DNA of 64,000 bases from Megalobrama amblycephala. Lineage: Eukaryota; Chordata; Actinopteri; Cypriniformes; Xenocyprididae. The position numbers were made by a program, and so were the translations under genes. A model generated the notes under the pieces. The model had not been told where the DNA came from and searched no databases. It saw only the letters and a list, made by a program, of their open reading frames with translations. Shown piece by piece: positions 20,941-32,915 of this stretch. The stretch covers positions 4,169,927 to 4,233,926 of the forward strand of contig NC_063062.1 in assembly GCF_018812025.1 (NCBI RefSeq). Reading direction: 5' to 3'. Positions within the stretch are counted from its first letter, which is position 1, and each line of letters starts with the position of its first letter.

Positions 20941-21140
20941 TACTATAAGCCTTCTCTAAGAGACAGAGCCTTTAGTTTTGCTTTAAAAAGTGATTCTGTT
21001 GCAATTGTTCTAATAGAGAGTCGAAAGCTGTTCCACAATTTAGGGCCGGCTATGGCAAAAGCCCGGTCACCCTTTTTCTTCAGCCTAAAACTAGCGACCA
21101 ATCGGAGTTTCTGATTCGATGACCTTAGACATATCGTCAT
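20941..21140 (-). pseudogene. LINE reverse transcriptase C-terminal fragment
   Basis: The minus-strand frame contains KKGDRAFAIAGPKLWNSF, then TESLFKAKLKALSL. This matches the conserved tail of L2/CR1-type ORF2 proteins (RAF...APKLWNSLP...FK..LK). Only the tail is present, so it is a 5'-truncated retrotransposon relic. The frame is open over 65 codons but has no start or promoter of its own. Confidence 0.75.
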
Positions 21141-22049
21141 TCGTCTTCCCTGTGGCCTGTAGATTGAGCTTATCCGTCCTGACTCACCAGGAAGCTTTAA
21201 CAGTTATCGTCACACACCAAAAACACCTGATGCCACACCTTAACTTGCACTTCACCTTCTGATCCTACGCATCTACCCATAGTCTGTGTTATCTGGAAAT
21301 CTCTGCACTCCTCAATCAGTCCAATCAGTCGTGGGTATGATGATTCATTTCATGAGTCTTTAACAATCAACACTCTCTACACTACTGCAGTACTGTTGCA
21401 CTGCAACAAATGTTTTGCACATGTTGCTGCACTTCTTGAACCTTGTAATCATCACATTAATTTGGTAAAAGACAGGTAACTGACTCAACTTTATCAAACA
21501 CCTACTCTTTGTATAGGGAGAAGAACTTTTTTCATTCTGTCAACAGCTATATTCAGTGAAGTCGTTGCAGATTGCATGGCAATGGTGACACATAATTTCT
21601 GTCAGCATATTCTATAACCAAATTCACACCGATTCACACTTGAGTCATAACTGCATTTTCAGAGAAGCCCCACTGTGAACAGAGTATGCTAAAATTATAG
21701 GAATATAGGCTATATTTTCATACATTTTTCAGGCTTTGACAATGGCCTGGGATCAGTGTGAAAGACATTTGGGACAGTTGACATAATTGTCACTTTCATC
21801 TCAAAAGTTTGTCATTTGCACATGCTTTTAGTCAATGTAAACAAGCTTGCACGAAGATGCGGTTTCTGGCAAGACAATTTGGACATATCTTATTGTTGGG
21901 GGGTGCTCCTCAATGACTATGGTGGTTAAGACGCTGTGGTTTTACTGATATTCTGAGAAAATCTGTATTGTGTGTTCTGCATGACAAAATAATGACAAAA
22001 TAATAAACTAACAGATACATTTCCCAGAAAAACGATCAAATCAGGGCAA
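21141..22049. other. Intergenic, nothing recognised
   Basis: No supported exon, RNA or repeat. Confidence 0.45.
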
Positions 22050-22059
22050 ATGCATTAAA

Positions 22060-22255
22060 GAGATTTACCAAATATAGGGCTTTCTCATCTTCCGCCCCAA
22101 ATTGTGGAATTCTTTCCCATCAGGGAAGCAAATTTATCAGTCATCTTTAAATCACATCTTAAAACTGTTTCAGGATCAATTTTAATTGATTTTAAGCAAC
22201 TTTTAAAGGCGCTATACAAAATAAATGTATTATTATTATTATTATTATTATTAAA
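22060..22255 (+). pseudogene. LINE 3' end with (TTA)n tail
   Basis: The plus-strand frame shows FPIREANLSVIFKSHLKT, the end of an L2/CR1-like ORF2, followed by GGCGCTATACAAAATAAATG and (TTA)n. That order (coding tail, GCGCTATA box, microsatellite tail) is the normal 3' end of these LINEs. 5'-truncated. Confidence 0.7.
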
Positions 22256-22976
22256 TATGACTAAAATGTCCAAGCAGACAGTGTCAAACCATCAAGAAAT
22301 TAACAGATACCTTCAGAAAAACACATGAATCATTTTCAAAGTCAACAGTACTGATCTAAGCCTATAATAATAACATAATCTCTATATAGATCAGTGGTCA
22401 ACAGTCAGAATAAGCCAATTTAAATGCAAAAAGTGCCCAACACAAGTGATTGGAATAAGCAATGTAATTAGCATGTATTTCACACTCTTTCATGCACACA
22501 CCATGACAGTAAAAACTGTGTCATTCATTGATACTTTACATACTGTATGATAACCGGACAACAAAAAATGAACAACAATGCGCTTATCTTCGTGTTGCAC
22601 TTAAACTTCAGACAAAACTACAGCACGTCTTTCCTGAAGTTCATATTGCAGAAAGTAATACAAAACTTTGCACAGTCAAAATTAATCAAGTTCAGCAGGT
22701 TTCAAGGATATTAGTCAGAAGAGTTTAAAATATGTCCTGACGCAGGACAGCATCGATTTTAATTAAATGATTCAACTGTGCTTTGATTTCAGAGATACAC
22801 TGATTTAAAAACATAACTCGCGGGATTTCTCTCGACAGGTGTAAATCATGTTTTGAGAATTGAGTCATTCTTTATCGTGTAACACTTTAGGCCACTCTGG
22901 CATTGTGATCGCTTGAGTATTAGCTATACGTTCAACATCTGATTCCTTTTTGCGCTGAAAACCCATCACTTAGGAA

Positions 22977-23380
22977 TCATCACGTCCGTCTGCTCAACTG
23001 ACATGATTGGCTAAACGTGCATGGGCAACATCAACGTTAGCACCTGCAGAGCGTATGTGTATTAACATCATGGTGACTGATTGGATGCAGTCCATGCACT
23101 TGGGTTTTGTTTTTTAACCAAATAGCCTATACAATTTAGATATTTGAAAACCGCCAAACTGACCCCAAACCAGCCCAAATTTTGTCCACCCGCACAAACC
23201 ATTTTTTTTATCCGAGATGGATGCCACGCCTGAGCTATCAACCAATCTGGCAACACTGCTTGGGCTGATTCAGAATGTTAAATCAGCTGCCTGTCTGTGA
23301 GAAAATCACTCTGATTGGTTTTTCAGCTTTGCTAACCAGTGCACAAGAACAAACCACAAATTCCGAGTATGGAGCACCAT
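22977..23380 (+). repeat. Tandem segmental duplication, copy 1 (promoter-like flank)
   Basis: Shares a long, nearly collinear sequence with 23497-23850. Landmarks in both: GACATGATTGGCTAAA-like start, ATCATGGTGACTGATTGGAT, TTGGGTTTTGTTTTTTAACC, GAAAACC.CC.AACTGACCCC and TTTGCTAACCAGTGCACAAG. Confidence 0.85.
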
Positions 23381-23383
23381 ACT

Positions 23384-23492
23384 TAGCCACATGTCACACC
23401 ACTTTCTGCTGGATGTTGTCTTTGCAGTGTGTTCAAGTGCATCTCTTGCAGTGGAGTTCAGCAGGTTTCAAGGATATTAGTCTGAACAGTAT
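23384..23492 (+). pseudogene. Signal-peptide exon relic, copy 1
   Basis: ATG begins MSHHFLLDVVFAVCSSASLA, a typical secretion signal, followed by EFSRFQGY and a stop. Compared with copies 2 and 3 the hydrophobic core carries an Asp and the donor splice region is replaced by GAGTTCAGCAGGTTTCAAGG, text also present at 22690-22715. It looks like a broken first exon of a small secreted-protein gene. I do not recognise the family. Confidence 0.5.
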
Positions 23493-23496
23493 ATCA

Positions 23497-23850
23497 CATC
23501 CATCTGCTCAACCGACGTGATTGGCTAAAAGTGCGCAGGCGACATCAATGTTAGCACCTGCAAAGGGTACGTGTGTTAACATCATGGTGACTGATTGGAT
23601 GCAGTCCATGCACTGGGTTTTGTTTTTTAACCTACTAGCCTATACAATTTAGATGTTTGAAAACCACCCAACTGACCCCAAACTAGCCCTAATTTTGTCC
23701 ACCCGTCCAAACTATGTATTACCCTCACAAATTAAAAAACGCTCAAGCCGCCCAATCTGATAACACTGCTTTGGTTGATATAGAATGTTGAATCAGCTGC
23801 GTGCCTGTCTGTGAGAAAAACACTGATTGGTTGTTCAGCTTTGCTAACCA
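23497..23850 (+). repeat. Tandem segmental duplication, copy 2
   Basis: Second copy of the block at 22977-23380, about 500-530 bp downstream, with scattered substitutions and small indels. Ends in the same CCAGTGCACAAGAGCAAAA text just before a probable 5' leader. Confidence 0.85.
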
Positions 23851-24041
23851 GTGCACAAGAGCAAAAACAGAAGCAATGAAAACAAGCAAACGAGTCTAGG
23901 GGACTTAATCCGGGCCGGTATTCCTGCTGGTATGCCGTTATTTTCTTTCACACAAGTGCAGAACGTACGTGCTGGTTCTCCATGGAGTGAAATGGATGAA
24001 ATGCAAAGCACAAATACTGAGTATGGAAGACCGTACTGTAC

Positions 24042-24130
24042 TTGGCCACGTTACATCACTTTCTGCTGGTTGTTGTCTTTGCAGTGTGTTCAAGTGCATC
24101 TCTTACAGTGGATGTGAGGAGACTCAACAG
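24042..24130 (+). CDS. Signal-peptide exon, copy 2 (start codon changed)
   Basis: The frame reads ATLHHFLLVVVFAVCSSASL, then TVDVRRLN, with donor ACA|GTAAGC. The expected ATG is TTG (TTGGCCACG), so translation would not start normally. The leading 5' part (23860-24041) resembles an untranslated leader. The family is not recognised. Downstream exons are not identifiable with confidence; one candidate acceptor lies at about 24344. It could be a decayed gene or a still-spliced exon of an unusual transcript. Confidence 0.45.
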
Positions 24131-24575
24131 TAAGCTTTTGTTGTTGCTATTCTTTTTTTTTTTTTTATGTCGGTTTGTTTTGGTCATATCTGATTATCTC
24201 AATGTTAAGGCACTGTGGCTCTACTGACGTGACCTCCCAGATATATCACGTACATAAACTGGACACACATGTTTGAAAACTGTTCAGATTATATAAATTA
24301 CATGATTTAAATGCTGTATATCAAATTCATATTTCTTTTTTTAGGTTCGAGGCCATGGCAAAGTCAGGCCAATGTTGATTCTAGTCAGCTTATAGTTTTT
24401 GTGGTGTGTTCTGCACTAATCGAACTGTCACCTGTGACTTTTTGGCTGACTGAGCATGTTGAGCATTTATGAAATATGTTTGTAGTAAGTGGGATTTAGT
24501 GTGTAAAGGGTAAGCAATCACTACTTCCATTTATGATTTGTATCAGAAGTATGCAAATAATCCACATTCACACAG

Positions 24576-24669
24576 GTGCAGAACATACATGCTAGTTCTC
24601 TGCTGGTTGTTGTCTTTGCGGTGTGTTCAAGCGCATATGCAGATGCCATAGACACGAGGAAACTCAACA
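24576..24669 (+). CDS. Signal-peptide exon, copy 3
   Basis: The frame reads ASSLLVVVFAVCSSAYADA, then IDTRKLN, with donor ACA|GTAAGG, homologous to copy 2. No in-frame ATG is present, because the bases corresponding to the start region are deleted. A possible next exon begins at 24756 after TTTTTTAATTGCAG and would read KSCISCLCKQYYRTKSLLL before a stop, giving a small cysteine-containing tail. That join is speculative. I do not recognise the product. Confidence 0.4.
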
Positions 24670-24789
24670 GTAAGGTTTTGTGGTTGCTATTTTTTTATGT
24701 CGGTTTCATGTGTCTGCCTTTTACAAGTGTTGTGAATAAATATTTTTTAATTGCAGAGTCTTGCATCAGCTGCCTTTGTAAACAATATT

Positions 24790-25330
24790 ATAGAACTAAA
24801 TCTCTGTTATTATAAAAAAGACAGTCTTGGCTCAGCCATGTCCCTGAGGACCCCTAAACACCAAACAGATGCACATCTGTAACTATTGTATGATCTAGCT
24901 TTAACACCACAGCAAGAAATTACTCTTTGTTTCTTAAAAGTAGGGCATAGGTTTGCTGCGATGGTCAGTGTTACCCTTGAGTGTTAGTCAGTTGCCCACT
25001 GCCCCTCCCCCCATGTCATTTTATTTCAGTTAGGGAACAGACACTGCAATTAAAAACTGAATGCGTCTGCATGATTTGGAGTGAGCCGAACATGAGTCAG
25101 AGCACAGATCAGCATGGATTGCATCCAAGCTGTTTTATTGGTTTAAATAAACAGTCTATGTTTAATATAAGCAAGTTTATATTTCTTTCTTATTTATTTG
25201 GTTCAACTGGGATTTTCAGTTTTTCATTTAAACTTTGTGTAAGTTATTTGTTATTTTATATTAAGTTATTTCTTATTTATTGCGATTTTCCAAAAGCCTA
25301 TGAGAAAAATGCATAGGCTTTTGATCGAGG
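24790..25330. other. Intergenic, nothing recognised
   Basis: No supported feature. Confidence 0.45.
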
Positions 25331-25451
25331 GAACCCATGCGGCGCTAACTTCCGGGTTGGCCTACAAAGACACGTCATCCCTGAGGTACTCTATTCGAAA
25401 ACTACTGCACCACTGACCAACAAAAATCTGTCAATGGCGCAGGAATTTTAA

Positions 25452-26398
25452 AGGTGCCGTAGAACGCGTTTTCAAAAGTTCTAATATAAGTCTAAGGTGT
25501 CCCCTGAATGTGTCTGTGAAGTTTCATCTCAAAATACCCCATAGATTTTTTCAATTCATTTTATTAACTGCCTATTTTGGGGCATCATTAAATATGTGCC
25601 GATTCAGGCTGCGGCCCCTTTAAATTCTCGTGCTCCCTGCCCCCGAGCTTGCGACTGCCTTAAACAGCATAAACAAAGTTCACACAGCTAATATAACCCT
25701 CAAAATGGATCTTTACAAAGTGTTTGTCATGCAGCATGTCTAATTGTGTAAGTACAGTGTTTATTTGGATGTTTATATTTGATTCTGAATGAGTTTGAGG
25801 CTATGCTCCGTGGCTAACTGGCTAATGCTACACTGTTGGAGAGATTTATAAAGAATGAAGTTGTGTAAAGACTGCAAGTGTTTAATAATGAAAATAACGA
25901 TGGCTCTTGTCTCCGTGAATAAAGTAAGAAACGATGGTAACTTTAACCACATTTAACAGTACATTAGCAACATGCTAACAAAACATTTAGAAAGACAATT
26001 TACAAATATCACTAAAAATATCATGATATCATGGATCATGTCAGTTATTATCGCTCCATCTGCCATTTTTCGCTATTGTCCCTGCTTGCTTACCTAGTCT
26101 GATGATTCAGCTGTGCACAGATCCAGACAGTAATATTGGCCGCCCTTGTCTAATGCCTTGAACATGAGCTGGCATATGCAAATATTGGGGGCGTACATAT
26201 TAATGATCCCAACTGTTACGTAACAGTCAGTGTTATGTTGAGATTCGCCTGCTCTTCGGAGGTCTTTTAAACAAATCAAATTTACATAAGAAGGAGGAAA
26301 CAATGGTGTTTGAGACTCACTGTATGTCATTTCCATGTACTGAACTCTTGTTATTCAACTATGCCAAGGTAAATTCAATTTTCCATTCTACGGCACCT
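25452..26398 (+). mobile_element. TTAA-flanked non-autonomous element, copy 1
   Basis: The ends AGGTGCCGTAGAACGC and TTCTACGGCACCT are inverted, with TTAA on both sides. Homologous copies in reverse orientation lie at 47355-48264 and 56050-56967. The inside has shared short open frames but no transposase motif. Confidence 0.85.
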
Positions 26399-26402
26399 TT
26401 AA

Positions 26403-26636
26403 AATTTATTTACTATTTAAAGTGCACAACGTGCGTACATTCTGCTTGTTACACACGCAGCTGCACACAAACATTTTTGATCAGTTCCACAATGTAAATA
26501 CTGAATCCGCCATGGTGCAAGCATACCTGGCTTTTTAAAGGGAATGGGAGATTCTGATTGGTTTATTGCACATTATGCCCAAAACACACCCATGAATTAA
26601 GAGACTAGAGAGACTCCCTCACCTAGTTTAAATCTA
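26403..26636. repeat. Likely dispersed cyprinid repeat
   Basis: Contains GATTCTGATTGGTTTATTGC and CCCAAAACACACCCATGAAT, text that I associate with other cyprinid repeats. Boundaries unclear. Confidence 0.35.
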
Positions 26637-26637
26637 G

Positions 26638-26936
26638 ATTAAAGACGCATCTCTTTAGCCAAGCATTCACATAATGCATCTCATATCAGATCAATTGCAC
26701 ATGACTATCTTTGCTTAATGTTATGAACAGCAGCTACGCTAATTATTCTCCATTTGCTTTTCAGTTTTATCTCGGGATGCCCATCCCGAGGTTACTAGAG
26801 AGTACATCAGCTTCAGTTTGGATCCAGCCTCTTAAGAAGACCTCAGATGACCAACACCTTTGAAGAGATGCCGCCAACTTCTGCAAGGACTTCAGATGAC
26901 ACAACACCTGGATTAACATGCACATTCCCAAATTTC
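26638..26936 (+). pseudogene. L2-type LINE 3' end, left part
   Basis: The frame ends [15 protein letters not shown] and a stop, the conserved C-terminus of L2-type ORF2, followed by 3'UTR text including TCTCGGGATGCCCATCCCGA. The rest of the 3'UTR continues at 28786-28990 after an inserted element. 5'-truncated. Confidence 0.8.
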
Positions 26937-28785
26937 GGTAACACTTTACAATAACAGTACATGAATAACCATGAATTAATACCTAAATTAATAGTTACTT
27001 CAACATGAACTCATGATTAGTTAAGATATGAACTAATCATGAACTAATGAAGAGTGATCCTTAACTACGACAGGAGTCATAAGGATTCATGCATGAAAAC
27101 AGCAGCCTTAACTACGCATTAATACATGTTTGATAATTAATGCATTAATTAACATTTAGGGGTAAACTAAATAAATCAGCCTCCATAAGAGTAAACAAGA
27201 AGTACTCTGAATTTGAATTAAACGTGATTTAATACTGTCATAATTTACACTGTAATATAATCTGCCATCTGCAGCTTTGTGACAAATAATTGCAATGGCA
27301 CATGATTATTTAGCCATTAATTGCATAGATCTGTCTAATCAAATGTGGAAAATAGACTAACTACCACTAATAAATTTAATTTGATCTAAACTGTTTTCTG
27401 ATTTTTACAGTTCATTTATATTTAGTCATAGCTAAATAGTCATAGTTTATTCCCGGAACTAAAGTATGTAGGGTTTGTTTCTGGTGGGACACTCATTAGT
27501 GGCGCACGCTAGGTGTTCTCTTGGCGCGTTTGTTGTGTTGCTGGCATTTTAAACTAATAAATGTTGACTGCTTTGGTAAGCCGAATTAATAATTAAAGAC
27601 ATATTTACATGTATGTTTTATTGGGATTTTCAGGAGGTTATGTGCAGTTATTAACTGTATTTGTATTTTTGTCGTTTAAATGTATATGCTTTGATTTTAC
27701 ATGCAAATGTGCCTTATGTGTGTCTTTACAGGTATGTTTATGGCTTGCTTTCAAGTCCATATATGTTTAATTATATAAATAAAAATAAAATACAAATACT
27801 TTTTATTTTAGTTTTTTTGTACCGGGGTGTAAAGGAATAAGGATGGCACTCTATAGTGTTTATTCATATATTAGTTAATGATGTGTGATATGTGCATCAT
27901 GTCATGACTTTACTTGAGGGGGCACAATCATAATTAACTCATTATTAACTAACCATATACTAACATCAACTAATGGTTTGTTAATGTATACTTACGTCAT
28001 GACTTTACTTGAGGGGGCACATCATAATTAATTCACTGTTAACTACTTACCAAATTCAGCTCATGATTATCATTAACTCACTATCAAATACACATGTACT
28101 AACACAACTATATAAGTATTCAGCCCAGTTAAGTGATGTTGTGTGACTTTTCAAAAAGTCAGAGAATGGAGGTACAGTATGATCACGGCCTGCGTCTGGA
28201 TGGAGAGTGAACTTCTGAATCTGATCCCAGCAAACGGTCCCTGACCTTAGTTCATGTTTCCTGTTTGGTTATTTTTTTGGGAACCGATTCCTCAGGAACT
28301 GATGTAAGTCACAGTAGTTTAGTTTGATAGGAAAGAATATCACAAAACAGATTAAGACCTTTTAAGATAAATAGTGTATTTAGTATTTTATATGTTTGAT
28401 AGGGAGGGTCAGTGAAAATAATTACAAACTAATCCTGTGCCTTTCAGTAATGTTTATAATGAAGCTGCTGATGTCAGTAGTTTAAATTCTGACAATAATA
28501 AATTGTTTAAATTTATTTCAAAGTCCAAATATGTATTATTCCTTCTTATAGAGACTGTTTGATTTAGTTTACCCTAAATGTTAATTAATGCATTCATTAT
28601 CAAACATGTATTAACGCATAGTTAAGGCTTCTGTTTTCATGCATGAATCCCTATGACTCCTGTCGTAGTTAAGGATCACTCTTCATTAGTTCATATCTTA
28701 ACTAATCTTGAGTTCATGTTGAAGTAACTATTAACTCAGGTATTAGTTCATGGTTATTCATGTACTGTTATTGTAAAGTGTTACC
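26937..28785. mobile_element. 1.85-kb non-autonomous element, 8-bp target duplication
   Basis: Begins GGTAACACTTTACAATAACA and ends with the complement. The terminal inverted repeats extend about 220 bp on each side. CAAATTTC is duplicated at 26929-26936 and 28786-28793. Eight-base duplication is the rule for hAT transposons. No transposase frame inside. Confidence 0.9.
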
Positions 28786-28990
28786 CAAATTTCTATCCTA
28801 ATTATTGTTAATAGTAATTGATTATTTCCAGGAGCTCACTGCTTCTACCTTCAATTAAACTGCTAACAGTGATTGTAAATTAAATTGCCTAAATTATTAC
28901 ATTGTTAGCTAACTGCATTCTCTAAATTGTAATGTTGACATGCATTCTCTGTAAAGCTGCAATCTTATTTGTTTTGTTAATAAAAGTTCT
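28786..28990 (+). pseudogene. L2-type LINE 3' end, right part
   Basis: Continues the 3'UTR interrupted at 26936, including GCATTCTCTGTAAAGCTGCA and TTAATAAAAGTTCTG, and runs into a short (TA)n. Confidence 0.7.
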
Positions 28991-28993
28991 GTT

Positions 28994-29754
28994 ATATATA
29001 TATATAAGCGAGTCTGTCATTGGATTGTTTTGTTGTTGTGTTTTAATGAACCCACCATTCAAGCAATTGCCGACCCTGAATTGCTGCGAATTCAAAAGAG
29101 AAAGTAAAATGTGCACAGGCATTCAAAAGCAATTTAAAAGCAAGGTAGAAAAGAGTGAAAACCTCCAACCCCCTGGTGATACCAGTATTACAGGTTTTGT
29201 CACACGTCATGCATCCGGTGGGAAAATTTCCTCATCGTCACATCCCTAGAAGGCAATGTTGTTTGGCAACACTTTTTGTTATTCTGGTTGAAACTCTCTT
29301 CACATCCTGATAGCAATCAAGATTAGAAGTGGTCTAAATATTTAAAACAAAAAAATGTACATATACCTACTATAGAAGTCTCAGGACCAAAAACATGTTT
29401 CCTCCATCCAATTGCAATCACAGGACCGAATTAAATGATAGGATGTCCTATCTGCCTGTCAATCTATGTATTTGCGTACCTCCGCACACCCTGCTCGTGT
29501 AGACATCAGGCTATGCAGAGTTGTAAACGAACTGCAGCGACCTTTACAGTTCATCCTGAACCAAAACAACGAGCTTATACTGCATTCGGCCATTGTCGTA
29601 ACCATAATTACAAGATGGCAACCCATGACGTGGACGTCGGTTCATCCTCAGACTTGGATTTATGAGTTAATATGTCAACACTATCAGTCCTAAAATGAAT
29701 CTGCAGCAGTCAGGTGGCACAAGTCAGGATAAAAGGATAGATCACACAAAAATA
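28994..29754. other. Intergenic, nothing recognised
   Basis: Starts with a short (TA)n. No supported gene. Confidence 0.45.
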
Positions 29755-29756
29755 AT

Positions 29757-30128
29757 TGGTCCCACTTTATATTAAGTGGCCTTAACTACTATGTACTTAC
29801 ATCAAAAAAAAAGGTACAATGTACTTATTGGGTTCATATTGAATTGCAAATCACTTTTGCTGCTATTGAGGTGGGATACGGGAAAGGTTAGGGAAAGCTT
29901 TGGTGGTATGGGTAGGTTTAAGGGTGGGGGTAAGGTGTAAGGGTTGGGTCAACAGTGTAATTATAAATGTAATTTCAGAAATTAATTACAGATGTATTAA
30001 TTACACCTGTACTTGCAGGTGTTTTAATACAGTGTAAAAACATGTACACAATAAGTGCATTGTATCAAATGATTAATTTAAAATGTAAGTACATAGTAGT
30101 TAAGGCCACTTAATATAAAGTGGGACCA
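29757..30128. mobile_element. MITE with TTGGTCCCACTTTATATTAA ends
   Basis: The left TTGGTCCCACTTTATATTAA and its exact complement at the right end enclose about 370 bp. Non-coding. Confidence 0.9.
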
Positions 30129-32447
30129 AATTATTGTCTCGCAATGCAAGTGAAAACGCTGTGACGTCACCTTCTCATTCTCTATAGCCCCAGGGAATGT
30201 GTGATCCTTCCTCAACCGCGCTGAGGAAAATCCGCGCACAGACAGAGGATGCGTCAATCCGGGGTTACCAATATGAATTGCGAATGTAGATACATACATT
30301 CATATAGTTACCAAAGATGGTGGGGAAAAAAAAACTGAAATGATAAGTCACTTACCACAGTTGTAAATCACTTGTCTTGCTGCTACCCGAATCTCAAATA
30401 TTGAAGATCACACAATGACTCTGTATGTTTGAAATTTACAGCAATATTATGCACATCTGATTTAAAACACCACGTGACCACATAATGCATTACAGTTTAC
30501 AGCAATATGCTGTATAGCTTGTTTGCAATCACGTGACTCTGATGAAATGTGAAATTCAGGTGGAGGGCAGGAAGTGAAAATTAGAATGGATGAGATGGAG
30601 AAAAGTCTGTTCTGGTTTAGAAAGGTATAAACAGAAAAACCACAACATATGTGGGATATGATCCTTATGTTATGAAGAGAAGCCATTTTTCTACTGAATT
30701 GAAAGACAGCGTTGTCCTAAGAGAGATAAGGATCTAAATGCAAACAAACAGTTTATTCCATTTGAAAAGTCACATTGCTATAAACTTGGTTCCAGACATG
30801 ACGAAGTAATCCACAGATCAGTAAGACATGAATCCAGGAAAGGCAATGATTAATCCAAACAGACAATCCATAAATCCAGAAAAGGCAAGATCATTAACTC
30901 CAGGTCAGGCAATGCATGATCAGCAGAACAGCACAAACGTTACATTGAGAAACTCAAACAATAACCGACCAACTCTGATTAAAACCGGGACCTATTTATA
31001 CAGAGAAAGCTAACGAGTTAACAAGGGGGAGGGGAAATATCATCAAGGCAAGAAACAAGGGTGACCATAGTAACCAACAAGGGAGTGAGGGCAAGCACAA
31101 GGTGAAGACAGACATGACAAGACAAGAATACACTTCAACATAAGAGTCCCGAACTCAGACACACACGTTCTGAGTTCCTTACAGTGTAATACAATTTTTG
31201 CCTTTTCTACATGTAAAAACACTAAGGGAAGCAGGTTGAGGAGGTGATGGGAAGACGCCGTATAGCTAATCTAATGTCACTAATTGAACCCACTCGCTAT
31301 CACTCAATGAAATAATCACATAGCTGAGTGTTTGTGAAAGTTCTGTATTTTGTTTGGTTTAATATGTAACATTACATTTGCGAGTATGACTCTCACTTGG
31401 CTTGTGAATGAGTATAACCTCCACATAGCCACTTCAAAACTGTTCACAAGCTTCTATGGGTTTGATTTTGGTTATCATTTGTTGAAATAAATACAAAAAA
31501 AAATAAAAAATACAGTGTTGGTGTCTGTCCACTGAATGTGACCCTCAGATTCTCCTCCATGGCCATATGAAAAAGTGAATATTTACAAAGACAACATTAA
31601 AACTACAGTTACACCCTTCCAACAAAGTAATGGATCAACTTCTGCCAGTTTGTTAAACACATTTTTTATTTGGACATCTACCATATGGAAACACTGAACT
31701 GCGTGGCACTGTTCTCACGGTAACCAGATCAACATTGTGAAACAGAATTCTACAAAACTGATGTGAAAACACCAAATGTTCATGCAGTGGGATTAAATAT
31801 CTTCTCTTCCCTGCAAACGATAGGCTACCATGAAGAATGTGAATATTTAACCAAGTCAAAAACAAAAAAGGTAAGCAGGTATCCATATTCATTTCAGAAT
31901 CAGCAGACACAAAATGCTATTAAAGGCAACAACTTTTGAAGTTAAAAAAACAATAAAAGTTAAATTATAAAAGCTACATGTGGTTTCTCTGTTTGAGCAA
32001 CCATAAACATAGAAAAATCACTTCCTGCCCTCCAGCTGCATTTCGTGTGTCAGCAATGATGTCAATGATGCAATTCCATAAAGTGTAAATCTATAAATAA
32101 ATCTATGACTGGGTATGGACAGTACTTAATTTTAGGCAAAATAATGAATAATGCAATCTTAAGATGATATTGCGTCATAGATGATATGAATTAAATCATA
32201 AATCAATTCAATTATTCTTGATCATGCATGTCATGGATGAAGTCATGGATGATGCAAAAATAACGAAACTTCTGCCGATCAAGCTGCCCTATCAGCTCTA
32301 GAAATCATACAGAAGGGGTGCAAAAGTCAATTTCCAGAAGGTCACAGTCCTGCAGAATTTAGTTTCATGCTCCAACACACACACATAGCCTACCTATAGT
32401 TTTCAAGGTGTGTTTAATTAGGATTGAAGCCAAACTCTGTAGGGCTG
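30129..32447. other. Intergenic, degenerate AATCCAG..AAAGGCAA repeats at 30825-30935
   Basis: The only structure seen is four or five imperfect units of AATCCAGGAAAGGCAA type. No gene supported on either strand. Confidence 0.45.
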
Positions 32448-32672
32448 TGACTGAATCCCAAATGGCACCCTAAACCCTCACAGTCTTCCTCTGAGTGTGC
32501 ATCAAGTGCGCATAGCGGCCGCAAAGGGGGCGCTTGCGAGCACCCTTCTGAAACCTGAAATGATGAATGGGACACCCTACGGTCTCATGGACTTAACAGA
32601 CACATGCACGCTGCAGCCAATGTAAGTCCACAAGACTGAAAGTGCATAGAAGTGTTTCATTTGGGATTCAAC
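32446..32672. repeat. Short MITE with TGAATCCCAAATG ends
   Basis: Left GACTGAATCCCAAATGGCAC and right TTCATTTGGGATTCA are inverted, about 225 bp apart. The centre is GC-rich (GCGGCCGC at 32516). Confidence 0.65.
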
Positions 32673-32915
32673 CTGAGACTATCCAGGAACTGATTTTTCT
32701 ATCCCTGTCATACAGTGTTGTGCTCTCTTATGTCAGTGTTTGATTTTGCAAAGGGACACATTTCAGTTAAGCAAAAGTGAGTAGAGGTGCCTTGTACACG
32801 TGTTTGAACAGTGCAGATAACTTTAAATGCTTTCAGACTATTTCTAAGAAGTGAAGGGTAGACACTGAATAGGACTAAACTATGTAAAATCAAACAGCAT
32901 TAACAACAGTGTTGT

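Noticed and set aside
26094..26336. Frames repeated in all three AGGTGCC elements (e.g. CTELLLFNYA)
   Set aside because: Shared because the elements are homologous; one copy is interrupted and no transposase motif is present.
31653..31910. 85-codon minus-strand frame
   Set aside because: No signal, domain, splice context or repeat relation; likely chance in AT-rich DNA.
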